Part shown: piece by piece, positions 1 through 12,074 of the stretch
Layout: each line of letters opens with the position of its first letter
Position numbering within the stretch: the stretch's first letter is position 1
From: Geosiphon pyriformis
Taxonomy: Eukaryota; Glomeromycota; Glomeromycetes; Archaeosporales; Geosiphonaceae
Direction of reading: 5' to 3'
Length of the DNA stretch: 64,000 nucleotides
Assembly: GCA_016748015.1 (NCBI GenBank)
Contig: JAAOMT010000096.1
Coordinates: forward strand, 62,001-126,000
The notes under the pieces: generated by a model
What the model was told of the DNA's origin: nothing
Seen by the model: the letters and a program-made list of their open reading frames with translations, nothing else
The model's database searches: none
Made by a program: the position numbers and the translations under genes

Positions 1-1374
1 AATGCTGATGCCATTGATTTGGACAGGAACAGCTTTGGCTATGCCCAAACCTTTCTTTTTGTCACCATGTATATTGGTCATTGGTCTTGTAGACAGTTCA
101 TCAATTTTTCTGCCAATTGCTTCTAAGAAGTGTTTGGCAATAATGCTAACAAAAGATCTATTGTCCAGGATTAGATTAATGAAATAACCAGCCACTTGGA
201 CTTTACAAATAAAAGGGGTAACATTGCTGTTGTTAACAAGTCCAGCTTGGTGTAGACATTTGTTGGTCTTTGGTGTCTTTTTCTTGAGAATCAAAGATTT
301 GCAAAGGTTTTTTCTGAATTGAAAATGGGTTATTAACTGGCCAAAAGTAATGTAAACAGGCATTTCTATGAGATTTTTGACAACAAAATAAGATTCAGAT
401 TTTTGTACAATTTCTGAAAGTTCCAACTTTGAAGAATTCTTAAAAACTTTAGCCTTTGATGGTTTATTATTATTAACAATTGATTTGAACACTTTGTTTG
501 GGTCTAGAACAAAATCAATCTTGAGATTTTTCTTTTTTCTGGTTGATTCAGAGGTGTTAATTGCTAGTTCATTCATATTATGGTCATTATTAGTTAGGTT
601 AAAAGCATAAAAAAGGTTTTTTTCTGGTTGGCTTGTACTCTTACTTTTTGGAGATATGTCTACTAGTTTAAAGGCTGATAAACAATGGCTTCAACTAAGG
701 GATCCTCTTCAAAGAAATTGATGTTGGCATGATTGGGTTTTTAATTGAAACCATTGTTGTTGATGGTTCTGTTATTTTGATTGTCATTGTTTCTGGAAGC
801 TGGAGAATTGTTGCAATCTCTGAAGAAATGTTCAGTTAATCTACAATAATAACATACAGGTGGGCTACAATTTTGTTGTCTTTGATAAGGAAGTTGCTAA
901 GACTAATTAAAACAGAGTTCAAATTTGGGTCTTTGAGTTTGTTGATTTTTTCTGACTGCTTGAACTAAGAATTCTAATAACTGAACAAGATTGGCTGTGA
1001 GTCTATCTATTAATTGTTCATTGGGATCTGAAGTTTGAGCAGTAAAAGAAGTGGCAGCCATTTAGGGAGCAGGGGCCATAACAGAAGCAGAAGCAAAAAC
1101 TAAAAGTGTGAATTCCAAGTGCATTCTTTGATTGTTTTCAATTTGTTGGATTAGTTTAATAGCCATATCCATTGTGGAATTGTTTTTCAGGGCCAAAAGG
1201 GGCCAAAAAGTATATAAAAGATCAGTTCTTAATTCTTTTGTAAAGGAGTGAGTTTTCTGCTCTTCTGTTTAGTTTTTTTCAGAGTCTACTTACTTGATTA
1301 ACTTTCTAATTGCTTTTGCATATTTAGTTACAGCTTTACCAGAATCTTGGATTCTTCTTTCTAATTTTATACAT
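1..1374 (-). pseudogene. GYP2 copy A1, distal gag and protease part
   Basis: This is the continuation of the gag-pol reading of a minus-strand gypsy-like retrotransposon whose gag start lies at 11753-12022; GYP1 copy B (1375-11192) now separates the two halves. On the minus strand a CX2CX4HX4C nucleocapsid zinc knuckle is encoded at about 813-854. Further downstream, at about 154-168, is a retropepsin-like site that reads L-D-N-R-S where the family consensus is L-D-S-G-S, so the catalytic Asp remains but the Ser-Gly that follows is lost by two G-to-A changes. Many stops break the frame. RT and integrase would lie to the left of base 1. The same region is present in a more decayed state in copy A2 (54017-55919), which supports the reading. 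Confidence 0.75.
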
Positions 1375-2342
1375 TGTAACCAAAGGTTTTAGTCTCTTTT
1401 CTTGAATGTTATTACTGTTTGTCTGTCATTAATTTCACGTTTTCTGGAAGCAATTGAACCTTTAATAACTGAATTTATCTTTAAATTATCTCTTATAATT
1501 TGAACTGTTGGGCTTATGAGTGGAATGGCCAATTCCTTGTCAGTTACTTTATGTAGTTATGTTGTAGTAAATGTCAACTTTTTCCTAGGAATTGTTCATC
1601 TGAAAGCTTACTAAAAATGTGTAACTACTTTGCTGTAAAAGTCAACTCTTCTACAGGAATCTCATCTGTAGGCTACCCTATAATTATGATAAGAAAAGAA
1701 AGAAAAATAAAAGAAATGTAAAAGAAATAGAATTTTATCAAGAAAAACGTTTTCTATTCAGGCCTGAAATTACTAACAGATTATTGAAATTGGTAGCTAA
1801 TTAATTTCAAAACGTTAGTTGTGTTGAGGGAATTTCAAGTATAATAATTTAAGAATTTGGTTTTCAAATACTTAATTTTTATTTGAATGTGTAAAAGGTG
1901 ATTTGTTTCAATTAAGATATCTAAAATAGAATACTATGGTAAGATACTATGAAAAAATACATTTTTTTGAAGAGAAAAGCTCTTCTTTTATACAACTTGT
2001 TATAATACTAGTCTTTGAACTTGCACTTTTCTCTTTGCTACAATTTGGGTGAACTAAAGATACATTTTGGTAAATTACAAGTTATTTCACTAAACTATTG
2101 ATTATTTTAGCCAATTTTTATTAATTTCGGCAAATTTTAACTATGTTAAATGGTTCAGAGTATTGTGTAATTTGATCATCTTAATTTTTAAAGTACAAAT
2201 CGAATTATTGATTGAGTAATGATATTTGATAATTTGATTAAATAATAAGTAATAATCAAAATAATAATAATATATGCTAATTAATAATAGGAATTATGAA
2301 GGTAATTTCGTGCTAATTAGTAACTAAATTCTGCTGGTAACA
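1375..2342 (-). repeat. 3' LTR of GYP1 copy B
   Basis: Long terminal repeat of 968 bp. Read on the minus strand it starts TGTTACCAGC at 2342 and ends GGTTACA at 1375, and it is homologous over its length to 10265-11192 and to the LTRs of copy E. A polypurine stretch (minus strand, about 2356-2343) lies just upstream of its 5' edge. It differs from its partner LTR mainly by transitions. Confidence 0.85.
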
Positions 2343-2356
2343 TAATCTCTTCCCTA
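2343..2356 (-). other. Polypurine tract of GYP1 copy B
   Basis: On the minus strand an A/G-rich run (AGGGAAGAGATTA) directly abuts the 3' LTR. Copy E has a similar run (GAGAAGGAGGTTA, 37111-37123) at the same place. By analogy with other LTR elements it would prime plus-strand DNA synthesis. It lies within the 3' end of ORF3. Confidence 0.6.
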
Positions 2357-2442
2357 AGACTGAGTTCCATCGAAGTTCAAGTACTATCTGAAATGTTAAG
2401 ATAGTAGTTCAAGATAATTGAAGTGATCTGGCCTGACAATTG

Positions 2443-3030
2443 TTAAAATTTCAGTTCTGTAAGCTTTCTAATGTATTGAATCTTCATTGGATAGAGTATT
2501 GGATTTTGTAGGACGTTTTCACAAGTGTTGAATAAATTATAAAGTTTAGATACTGTTTTAAGTTTGTAGTAAGTATTTGTTAGTCCAGCTGCTGTTTTGA
2601 ATTTATTGTGAATTTGTTTTTGTATAGTCTCAGAAATGATGTTAGTTGCTTCAAGTTCCAGTTTTTGTTCATAAAGTGTTTTTCCAATATGAAAATATCT
2701 ATATATAAGAGTATGTTCATTGTTCTGTTCATTAAGAAATAGTAGAAGTTTTTGTTGAATTGTGGCATTTGGTGGCATGTCAATAGGGACAATTAAAAGA
2801 TTTTCTTTTAGTGCTTGCTTCAAAAGTTCTGGTAATCTATTTTTAGAGTGATCTCTTGTTTTTTTTCTATAGGGGTGATAGTTTTGAGAATTATTTACTA
2901 CTAAGGCTGTGATTTCTTTCTGAATGTAATTAATTTGACTTCCATTAATTGTTATGGATAAGTCAAAAAATGTTTTCAAGGCTAACATTAATTTTTGGGA
3001 TATTTGTTGATAATATTGACTAATTAATAA
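2443..3030 (-). pseudogene. ORF3 of GYP1 copy B, unknown protein after integrase
   Basis: Homologue of the 239-residue ORF3 of copy E (36436-37155). The open part reads from an internal Met at 2988 to a TAA at 2445-2443; alignment with E extends about 14 codons upstream to 3030, where E has ATG and B has TTA, and further downstream past the TAA (a CAA in E) to the LTR. Shared blocks include a conserved stretch around IYRYFHIGKTLYEQKLEL and a C-terminal CENVLQNPI motif. I see no signal peptide, membrane segment or known catalytic motif. It occupies the position of env in retrovirus-like elements but shows no envelope feature. Function unknown. Confidence 0.65.
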
Positions 3031-3166
3031 AGAGAAAAAAAAATAAAGAAAATTATTTTTGGATATTGGGTTTTTATTTGTTTTTGGGTTTGAGTGTTTC
3101 TTGTAATTATTTACTATTTTGTTTTTATGTTTGTATATTTTAGAAGTGATTATTAAAAATGTTAAA

Positions 3167-4552
3167 TTAAGTATTCAAGTTTGATTGTTGTTCTATTATA
3201 ACTATTGGTTCTAAATTTTGAAAAATATTTTCAGAATTAACTAAAGAAAAATGTGTACCAATTTGTGAAATTAATAGTTCAGAATTGTTTCTGGAATAAT
3301 AGTGTTTCAATCTATCTCCATGTGCAACTTTTGCTAGTACTTTGTCATCAAGTCTTAATTTGTATGATCTATTACCTAAGATTTCGTGAATATAAAATGG
3401 TCTATCCTATTTATGTTCAAATTTTCCACTCCATTGTTTTTTAATCTTAGTTTTATATAAGAGAACTTTATTTTCAACTTTAAATTCATTGGTAACTGGT
3501 GGCAATTTGTTGTCATGCCTTTCTTTTTGTAAGACTTGAGAGTATTTAATATGAGAGGCTGCTATGTGTCTTTTTCTTTCTAATGTACTAAGGAAAGTGT
3601 AGGCTCTTCTTTGGAGTGTTTTTTGCAAGTTTTCTTCATTGATTGGTTGTACTGGGTATGTTTTCACTGTGAAATTAATTGGTAATGTTACTGTTCTTCT
3701 ATAAGTAAAATCAAATGGTATGTGTTTCATAGTATCTTGTTTTAGTGTTTTATATGCTAGTAACACTGATGGAATAAAGATATTCTATTCCTGCTCAAAA
3801 TTTGTTAAGACTTTGGCTAATAATTTACACAATGTTCTGTTGAAATGTTCTACAAGTCTATTTGTTTGAAGGTAATAAAGTAATGATAAAAGTCTCTTGA
3901 CATTGAATTATTCACAAATTTCTTGTATTAAGTTGTTTACAAAATGTGTTCTTTAATCTAATAAAAGTTCAATTGGGCATCCATGTCTACAAATAATGTC
4001 TTTATAGATAAAATTTGCTACTGATTTTGCATCTGCTCTTTGAATGGCTCTAGCTTCAGATCATTTGGTAAGATAATCTACTACAACTGCAATATAACAA
4101 TTTCCTTGGGTTGTGATAAGTAATGGTTTGACTAAATCAATTTCAATTCTGTCAAAAGATTGTCCAACTTTGATTGGATTTAGAGGTTCTGTAAGGCGAG
4201 TTCCTTTTCTTTTTTGACAACTATTACAAGATTCTACATATTGTTAAATGTTTTTTTGCATATAAGACCAAAAATAATGTTCAAAAATTCTTTGAATTGT
4301 TCCATCTCTTCCCAAGTGTCCTGATAAAAAATCTGTGTGCATGTTGTATAGGATTGTTTTTTTTTCATTTTCCTGTACTAGTCTAAATAGTTGGTTTGGG
4401 TTTCTATGATTTTTGTAATAAATTTTGTTATGGTATATAAAATATTGTTTGGATTGGTGTTGTAATCAATGTTTTTCATTTGGAGACCAATTTTCTGATA
4501 TGGTAAGAGTCTCTAAATAGTTTTTAAGATTGTTGTAATTTCTGAAATTCAT
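3167..4552 (-). pseudogene. Integrase ORF of GYP1 copy B
   Basis: Separate 1386-nt reading frame starting at ATG 4552, 47 nt after the stop of the RT-RNase H frame and in a different frame. It encodes an N-terminal zinc-binding region whose CX2C is intact (SCNSCQ), the catalytic core with first Asp retained (EIDLVKPL), the second Asp in a damaged LLSDQG-type motif, the Glu of LVEHFN, and a basic C-terminal region ending with a block like the GPY/F module (open at 3407-3766). The length is identical to the integrase ORF of copy E (1386 nt), so no net indel has occurred although several stops are present, mostly explained by CAA-to-TAA, CGA-to-TGA or TGG-to-TGA changes. It would insert the cDNA into chromosomal DNA. 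Confidence 0.8.
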
Positions 4553-4599
4553 TGTTGTTTTGTTAGTAGTAATAAGTTGTAATGAAATTGTTGGTAGTG

Positions 4600-6383
4600 T
4601 TAATCTTGTCTTATTCTTGAGAGACTATTAATATTGGTGTGTAATTTTTTTGGTTTGTGGTGTACAATATATTTGTAGTCTGTTAGGAAATCATTCCATT
4701 AAGACTGTTTGGCACTTTGTTCAGTTTTCTTTTTATTGAGCCATTTAAAACCAATATTGTCAGTTATGATATCAAATTTTTTTCTATTTTTTAGGTATTG
4801 CTGAAAATATTTAATAGCCCAAATAATTGCAGCAGCTTTTAATTCAGTTAAGCCATATTTGAGTTCTGTTGACTTGAATGTTCTACTGGCATAGACAATG
4901 ACTTGCTCCTGGCTATTTTCATCCAATTGTGATAAGATAGTACCAAATGCTATATGTGAAGCATTAGTGGCTAGTTGAAATCATTTGTTGAAATCTGAAT
5001 AAACAAAAACTGGAGCTGTTGTTAATTTTGTCTTGAGAGTTTCAAAAGCTTTTTGTTGTTCTTTAGTTCATTGGTATAGCACATTTTTGTTGATAAGATA
5101 ATTGAGTAGTTTGGCAATTTCTGAGAATCTTTTTATGAATTTTCAATAGTAAGAGGCTAATCCTATAAATTCTCATAGTTCTGTAGTATTTTTGGAGATT
5201 TGAAAGTTTTTGACAACACTAATTGTTTCAAAGTTTGGTTTGACTTCATCTTTGCTAACAATGTGTCCAAGAAAGATTAGGCTTGTTTTTCCAAAATAAT
5301 ATTTCTCAATGTTTAACTTCAATTCTGTTTTCTGTAATCATTGAAAAACTTCTCACAAGTGAATAAAATAAGCTTCAAAGTTTGGTGAGTATACATTAGT
5401 GTTATCAAGATAGACAACTACTGATTGCCATAAGAGTCCTTTATATACAACATCCATGAGTTATTGGAATGTTGCTGGTGTATTGCAGAGTTCAAAAAGC
5501 ATAACATTGAATTCATAGTTTCCTTTTTGAGTGGTAAATGCTGTTTTGGGTTGATTTTTTGGGTTTATTTCGACTTGTTAATATCCATTTTCCAAGTCTA
5601 AAGTTGAAAAAAACTTGGCTTTTCTTAAAGCATCTAACATGTTATCAATTTTTGGAAAAAGATAGACATCTCCAATTGTAACACTATTCAATTGTCAATA
5701 GTCAACACAAAATCTGATTTTTCCATTTTTTTTTTAATAAGAACTACTGGTAAGACCCATGGACTTCTTGATGATTGAATCAATCCGTTATTAAGCATTC
5801 CTTGGATTTTTTCTCTAATAAATTGGTAGCTAGCAGGTAGAACTTAATAGACTTGTTATTGTTTTAGTAAAGCATCTCCTGTATAGATCTAATGTTGAAC
5901 AATATCAGTTTTTTCAAGGTCATTGTTGTTTTTTGCAAATATATTTGCAAATTCAGCTTTTAGCTGTTTTAATTGTCTTTGTTATTGGGGTTCTAAGGAA
6001 CCCATGTTGATTCGAAAGAGTTTTTCTTCCAAAAGATGGTAGTTTTCAATGGTAGGAATGATGTTCGGATTTAGAAGTAATATATGTTTTATAATTTCGA
6101 TAAAATTAGAGACAATTTGAGGGTTTTTATTTTGAAAGATGTTACTGTATATGATTCCAATCTCTAATTTTTTTAATAAGACAATAAGGTAATTATTGGG
6201 GTTGTAGAATGTAACTTGAAATTTTTTTATTCCTTTGGGAATATAAATATTTGGGATTGAGATTTCATGCTTCAAACAAATTTGTTCATTGGACTTAAAG
6301 ATTTGTTGCGTAGTGGTGGGTTTTGAGCAAATGTAAATTTCGTAATGTTTTCCAAAAGGTGAAATAGTAATTGGTTGAGGAAG
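4600..6383 (-). pseudogene. Reverse transcriptase and RNase H of GYP1 copy B
   Basis: C-terminal part of ORF1. After the dUTPase there is a conserved small domain (5982-6275, reading IPNIYIPKGIKKFQVTFYNP) shared with copy E, then the gypsy RT. The RT active site at 5401-5412 reads YLDN where functional relatives have YLDD, a single G-to-A change. RNase H follows, with a readable block at 4699-4926 (TDNIGFKWL and an upstream ELKAAAIIWA motif). The frame ends at TAA 4602-4600, right after a Leu-Ser-Arg-Ile-Arg-Gln-Asp tail; copy E stops at the same codon, so this is likely the true end of the protein. Numerous internal stops make this copy inactive. Confidence 0.8.
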
Positions 6384-7061
6384 TTAAAGAATCTGGTGGG
6401 ATTTATTCTGTGCATTGAGAGCTATGTTTACTGGTACTGTAAATCGTTCAGTTGAACCAAAACCTTGTATTTTTTTTTTACTTTTTCCCAATTGTTCTCT
6501 GTTGTTAACTGATTGTAAACCCGAAATGTTGATTAAAGATAAATAAATTGCTTGGGCAATCTTTTTGGCATGTTCAATCTTGAATGGTTTGTCTGTTTCA
6601 TTTTGCAACATGATGATAATGTCTCCAGTATATTCTACATCTATGACTCCTCCTTTAACATTGATTCCTTTGCTTGCCAATGATAATCTGGATGCAATTT
6701 GAACCATTGCTTTAGGTGAAATTTCAAGAGCAATTTTGAGATTGATTTTTGTCAAGAACTTTGGTTGGAGAACCAAGATATCTTTTCTTGGGTATCTTAG
6801 ATCATATCCAGCATCAATCTCGTATGCTTTTTCTGGTCTGATTCCTTGGCTATAGTTGTCAAAATATTTAAGTTGTAGAGGTGATTGATTTTCAAGAAGA
6901 TAGATGAGAGTGATTGGTAGTTCTTTTATCAGTTTAGATACTCTAAATTCGATTTCATTTTCATCATTCTCATCTGGCAAGAGAATGCTAAAAGCATAGC
7001 ATTCTAAACACCATTGATCATCACAAAACATAACACATTCTTTACATAATTGAATGTTCAT
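6384..7061 (-). pseudogene. dUTPase domain of GYP1 copy B
   Basis: Open stretch of 225 residues with a trimeric dUTPase signature. Motif 1 (AGYDLRYP) is near residue 84, motif 2 (degraded to ASRLSLAS) near 123, motif 3 reads GVIDVEYTGDI where the family has IDAGYTG, and motif 5 is degraded (KKKIQGFGSTER in place of a Gly-rich FGSTGR). dUTPase hydrolyses dUTP to dUMP and PPi and so keeps uracil out of DNA. It lies in frame between the Cys-rich region and RT. The N-terminal part has paired cysteines (LCKECVMFCDDQWCLEC). Several substitutions are Gly-to-Glu/Arg changes from G-to-A transitions, so activity is doubtful. Confidence 0.82.
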
Positions 7062-8478
7062 TTGCTTTAATCATTGAATTTGAGCTTCTTTGGTTGGGTA
7101 TATATGACTTGCAATTTGGTGGTAGGTTTCTACTTTATTTTCATAATCAAATTCAGCTAATTCTATAGTATATTTAATGTATTCAGTTTCTTTCATTTGG
7201 TGGACATCTTTTTGGGTGGCTCTATTGATTAATGCTATTGCTAAGTCAAAAATTATTTCAGTATCATGAGAGTAGTAGTAGAGTTTATTGAGAGCACTGT
7301 TGTATGCTGCATCAAATAGTGTTCTTTTTCTGACTTTTTCCGAGATTGATAAAGCATATTAACAGGTTTGATCATATATTCCTCTTCTTATTGCAACATC
7401 AATCCAGTTGTATTTTTCTGGTAGTATATTTCCATATGTGAGACAAGAAGTGTTGTTTCATTTTTTACTTCTTTTTGGAAATTCAAATCATTCTCTATGA
7501 CATACTTTGCAAAAGTAGCAGGTGTGAGTTTCATATTCCTCTTCTGAGGAAATACAGACTTTCATAAATAAAAGCTTCTTTTTGCAATCTTTGCATTTTA
7601 GTGAAATGTATGGTGGTTCTTTTCATGGTTCTAGTATAGAATACCAAACTTTTTTCCATCCTCTGGTTTTTTCAAAAATTTCTTGTTTTGTTTTTTCAGC
7701 CCAATTGGATATTAATCCAAGAGCCATGTAAGTCTCAGTAAGTGATATTTCTTTCTTCTCCTTAAATTTGAATACTGGGGCTTTTTCTGATCATTTGTTA
7801 AAAGTATTACAAGTAGCAGATACTATGGTGTATTGTTCTTGGTATAAGATTTTTAGTTCCTGAGTTTCCCAGTCTAAGTTTGCATTGGTCTTAAGAAGCC
7901 AATCATTTTTAACAAGAGCTTGATATTGGGTGTATCCATGACTAGAACTTTGACTGGAATAGTAATTCTATCAATAGTGAATGGGAAGTTGTCAATTTCT
8001 CCTACTGGTGTCTTTTTTATACCATTTGCTATAACAATTACTGTTTGGGCTGGTCTGTTGACATTTTAATTGAGTTGTTGTATTAATTGGTAGGTGATAA
8101 TACTTTCAGTGAATCTACTGTCTAGAATTAATTGAATGGGTTTTCCTTCTACTGTAGCTTCAGTGTACATGACAGTGATAGCTTTTTGCTCATTGATTGC
8201 TGCATTGCTAAGCAAGAATAATGATTCATTTGCTTCAAATTCGAATAAGAATATATCTAAAAGATTGGCATTTTAGGCAATTTGGGCTGGTAGAATAATA
8301 TTGTTGGAAGAATTTGATCTTGGTGCTGCAACTTCACTTTCAGAAAGTGCAGTTTGTTGAAAATCCGATTTTTCTTGTATTGTTAAATAACTGGGTTAAG
8401 TGTGAAACTGAGTAGGTCTTTGTTGAACAGAATTTCAGAGAACTAGTTGATTATTGGGGTTAAATCTGTTGTGGTTTG
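7062..8478 (-). pseudogene. Protease and Cys-rich region of GYP1 copy B
   Basis: Middle of ORF1. An aspartic protease site at about 8125-8170 reads LILDSR where copy E has LILDSG: the catalytic Asp is present, but the Gly of the DSG triad is replaced by Arg (GGA to AGA). Downstream, towards 7060, the minus strand encodes a region with several paired cysteines (around 7450-7620) aligning to the Cys-rich region of copy E (31867-32480). Stops are scattered throughout. The protease would cut the polyprotein. The role of the Cys-rich region is unknown; zinc binding is an inference from the CX2C pairs. Confidence 0.68.
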
Positions 8479-10219
8479 TTAAAAAACGGTTTTGTGGTGT
8501 GAATTGGTTTTGTTGAACCAATCTTCTGGCTGGTACTTGATATTGTTGAATAGATGGTGTTTGATATTGCTGAATTGGTAAAAGTTGCTAATATTGTTGC
8601 TGTATTGGTTGTGGAGCTGGTTGATAGTAATTGTTTTGATTTTGTGGTCTTGGTAGATAATAAGTTGGTAATGGAGATTGGTAATAAGATTGTTGTGGTA
8701 AAGAGTAACATTGATTACTTCTGTTTTGTTGGTCTCTTTGCAATTTTCTGCAATCTCGTTTCCAGTGTCTTGAGATTCCACAATAATGACAATTTTGAGA
8801 TTGGTTGTTGGATGGCGATCCAAAATTGTTTTGGTTGTATTGTTGTGGTGGTTAATATTTTTGTAGTTGCTGTTGTTGTTGTTGTTGATTTCTAAAGTAG
8901 TTTTCAACCTTTTTTGTAAGTTGATCTATTTTTTTCAGCTGCTGAGCTGGTTTCTCTAATAGCTAGGTTGACAAGTTTGATGTGATTTGCTTCTTCTATT
9001 GTTATTTTATAATTCTTTGTATGTCTAATGGCAGTAATTAAGTCTTTTGGAGCATGTGGACAAACTTTTTTAATGAGTTTGTTTTTTAATTCTGTTATGA
9101 ACTGATCCAAAATCTAGGCATCAGAATAGTATTTATTGGTTTCCAATTGTCAAATTTGTCAAAGAAGTTTGTTGAATCTCTCAAGATAAGTCATAACAGT
9201 TTCAGATGTTTCTTGCTTGATATTACAAAAGTGATTGCAGAGAGTAATAAAGATGTTGTTGTCAGTGAATTGTTGTAAGAAAGCATCTTTGAATGCTTGC
9301 TAGTTTTCAAATAGTTCTTCTAAGTTTTCAAACCATTTTTCTGCAGTTTTTTGGAGAAAATATAGGATTGTTTTGAGCATTCTTGCTGCATTTCAACCAT
9401 TTGCATCTCCTGTTTTCTGAACTTTGTCAAGTCATTCTTGAGGGCTGGTATCATTGTCTTTACTAGTGAATTCTGGAATCTTTGCAATATAAGCAGTTGT
9501 TATTTCTTTTTTATTTTCTGTGGTTCCTTCTTGTTTTGATTTAGTTTTTTTACTTTTCAAGTTTTCTGAATAATTATTTTTATTTTTCTGTAAGTAATCA
9601 ATAATATTGGTGCTTGTTGATATGAGTTCCTGCTGTTAAGTAAGATTTCTAGGTGACTGATAATCTTTTGGTCTGGAAAAATAGTTAAGTGGTGAATTTG
9701 GTGTTTGTAATTGAACAAGTGAAATTGGAAATAGTGTAATAGAAAGTGGTAATTTGATATTGGTTTCTTGTTTAGGCATTTGTAAGTGTTTGGTAGTTGT
9801 TCTTAGTGTTTTTGAAGTATTTGGAGTGGTACTTAAGTATTGTTTCAGTTTCTGTTTGCCTTTGTTGCTTGTTTCTGTCTCTGATTTAAAGTCAATAGAG
9901 TATTTAGACTGTACTAGATATGTTTCTTTACAATACTTGATAATGTTAAAATTAAGTTCTTGAAAGTAGGTGGCAAGTGTTCACTGTTAAGATCTTCAGT
10001 TTCCAACTGTAAATAGTGCACTAAATTATTGTAAAAATTGCTTCTAATTTCTAAAATGTTGTAATCTCCAAGAAGATAATTGTTAATGCAGTTTTCAATA
10101 TACTGGTAAAGTGTTTTCTTAACAATTTCAATTCCGTCTGGAATGTTGAATTTCTGCTTGCAATGGGTGTAAATTGACTGATAATACTCTAGAGTTGTTG
10201 TGTCTGATGTGGTCACCAC
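8479..10219 (-). pseudogene. gag region of GYP1 copy B
   Basis: Capsid-nucleocapsid precursor. The first readable codon is GTG at 10219, in the same context as in copy E; there is no upstream in-frame ATG. The N-terminal block (9914-10219) aligns with E until a 1-nt frameshift near 9950-9960. A C-terminal capsid block is readable at 8904-9110, followed by a CX2CX4HX4C zinc knuckle (CHYCGISRHWKRDC) at about 8740-8790 and a Gln/Asn/Pro/Tyr-rich tail. Several stops occur. The protein would form the virus-like particle and bind element RNA. Confidence 0.75.
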
Positions 10220-10247
10220 TTTGAATTTGTTGTTGTTATATTATTTC

Positions 10248-10264
10248 TGTGGAAGAGCACCAAA
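10248..10264 (-). other. Primer-binding region of GYP1 copy B
   Basis: Directly inside the 5' LTR the minus strand reads TTTGGTGCTCTTCCACAG; copy E has TTTGGTGCTCTCCTACAG at 29216. The TGG start and conserved position fit a tRNA primer-binding site, but I cannot name the tRNA. Confidence 0.5.
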
Positions 10265-11192
10265 TATTACTGGAAGTTTTTGGTCTCTTTTCTTGAATGT
10301 TGTTACTGTTTGTCTGTTGTTAATTTTATGTTTTCTGAAAACAATTGAATCTCTAATAACTGAATTTATCTTCAAATTATCTCTTATAATTTGAACTGCT
10401 GGGCTTATGAGTAAAATGGCCAATTTTTTGCCAGTTACTTTATGTAGTTATGTTGTAGTAAACATCAACTCTTTCCCAGAAATTGCTCATCTAAAAGCTC
10501 ACTAAAAATGTGTAGTTACTTTGCTGTGAAAGTCAACTCTTCTACAGAAATTTCGTCTATAGGCTTTTCTAATGATTATGATAAAAAAAGTAAAAGAAAA
10601 TAAAAAAAATATAAAAGAAATAGAATTTTATCAAAGGAAACGTTTTCTATCCAGGCCTGAAATCACTAACAGTTTACTGAAATTGGTAGTTAATCAATTT
10701 CAAAATGTTAGTTGTGTTGGAAGAATTTCAAATGTAATAATTTTAAGGATTTGGTTTTCAAATATTTACTTTTTATTTTAATGTGTAAAAAATGATTTGT
10801 TCCAATTAAGATATCTAAAGTAAAGTACTGTGATAAGATACTATGAAAAGATACATTTTTTTGAAGAGAAAAGCTCTTCTTTTATACAACTTGCTGTAGT
10901 ACTAGTCTTTGAACTTGCACTTTTCTCTTTGCTACAATTTGGGTGAACTAAAGATACATTTCGGTGAACTACAAGTTATTTCACTGAACTATTGATTATT
11001 TCGGCCAATTTCTATTAATTTCGGCGAATTTTAATTTCTAGAGTACAAATCGGATTATTGATTGAGTAATAATATTTGATAATTTGATTAAATAATAAGT
11101 GATAATCGAAATAATAATAATATATGCTAATTAATAATAGGAATTATAAAGGTAATTTTGTGCTAATTAGTAGCTAAATTTTGCTGATAACA
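10265..11192 (-). repeat. 5' LTR of GYP1 copy B
   Basis: Direct repeat partner (928 bp) of 1375-2342. On the minus strand it starts TGTTATCAGC at 11192 and ends CAGTAATA at 10265. It contains a TATA-box-like TATAAAA (minus strand, 10886-10880) followed by a GAAGAGCTTTTCTC inverted repeat, conserved in all GYP1 LTRs. Confidence 0.85.
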
Positions 11193-12074
11193 ACACCATT
11201 TGGATATTAAGATAGGAGTTCTAAATTTCATTTCAAACTGGATAGTAAAAGAGATGTTGTCTTCTTCAGTATTTGCTAGTACCCATCTAATGATTCTTTG
11301 CTGAGCATTGGCATTGGTTTTTTGTGAGAACCAAGTAGCAGGAGAGCCTTGAAAATAGCCATCAACAATTTAGAACTTGTATTCATTATTATATTGGTTG
11401 GCTATGGCCATTTTCTCAAAGTTATCTAATTATTTAATTGGATCTAGTGCATTATCTCTAAATAATGGTAGTGGGATATTGTTTCTTCATTCTAAAGCAG
11501 TTTGTATGTCTTGGAGGGCAATTAGGATGTTTTGTTGTATAGAATCATTAGCTATTGGTTTAGGGGTAACTGTTTGTGTAGATGAATTTGATTTACTTAA
11601 TAAAAGGTCAAAAACAGGAGCAGTTTGGTAGCTTTTTTTTTTGTTTCAAAGGAAGTTTCAGTTGCTTAATAGACAGCAATCCAAATGTAAATTTGATGAT
11701 TCAGATATTTAAAATCAGAGAGCTGTTGTTCAAAAATTGTGGAGTATAAAAGCTAATTGATACTATTGTTTTTTTCTTCAAAGTTGTCTTCAAAATAAGC
11801 TTGGTCAAAGTAATAAGTTATATAAGCTGTATAGATTTCAGCTAAAGGCTTGTTTAGAAACCAGTTCCAAAAGTTTTGGAATTGTCTACTGGATTGTTTT
11901 TCAATGGAAAAGCAAATCAAGCAGAAGGACAAAAGATTGAGTTTAATAAAGTCTAGATTATTTTTGTTGTGTGCTTCAAAGTATTCTTTTAATTGTTGTG
12001 ACAAATATAAATAATCACTCATACAATAGAAAACAAGATGGATTTTGACAACCTCACAAGGAGTACCACTTTTA
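11193..12074 (-). pseudogene. gag N-terminal part of GYP2 copy A1
   Basis: Begins right after the LTR at 12075. An ATG at 12022 opens an 89-residue reading frame (11753-12022; starts MSDYLYLSQQLKEYF) that is rich in aromatic residues and predicted to be soluble. Homologous sequence continues on the minus strand through 11371-11640, with stops, to the edge of copy B at 11193, and then resumes at 1374. Copy A2 has the equivalent decayed sequence at 55170-55919. I do not recognise the family beyond gag of a gypsy-like element, based on its position between a 5' LTR and a zinc knuckle plus protease. Confidence 0.6.

Larger units (their letters stand above)
1375..11192 (-). mobile_element. GYP1 copy B, complete Ty3/gypsy element
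   Basis: Minus-strand LTR retrotransposon of 9818 bp with LTRs at both ends (1375-2342 and 10265-11192). In transcriptional order the internal part holds a primer-binding region, ORF1 (gag, protease, Cys-rich region, dUTPase, RT, RNase H; 10219 to 4600), a separate integrase ORF (4552 to 3167), ORF3 (about 3030 to 2443) and a polypurine tract. Flanking tetranucleotides ACAT (1371-1374) and ACAC (11193-11196) look like a 4-bp target site duplication with one C/T change. The element is defective: it has internal stops, a net 1-nt frameshift in gag, and YLDN in place of the RT active site YLDD. Confidence 0.88.

Noticed and set aside
2-187. 61-residue plus-strand open frame at the window start
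   Set aside because: It is the antisense of the GYP2 protease region, which reads clearly on the minus strand.
8554-8895. Val-rich plus-strand open frame of 113 residues
   Set aside because: Antisense of the Gln/Asn/Tyr-rich gag tail and zinc knuckle of copy B.
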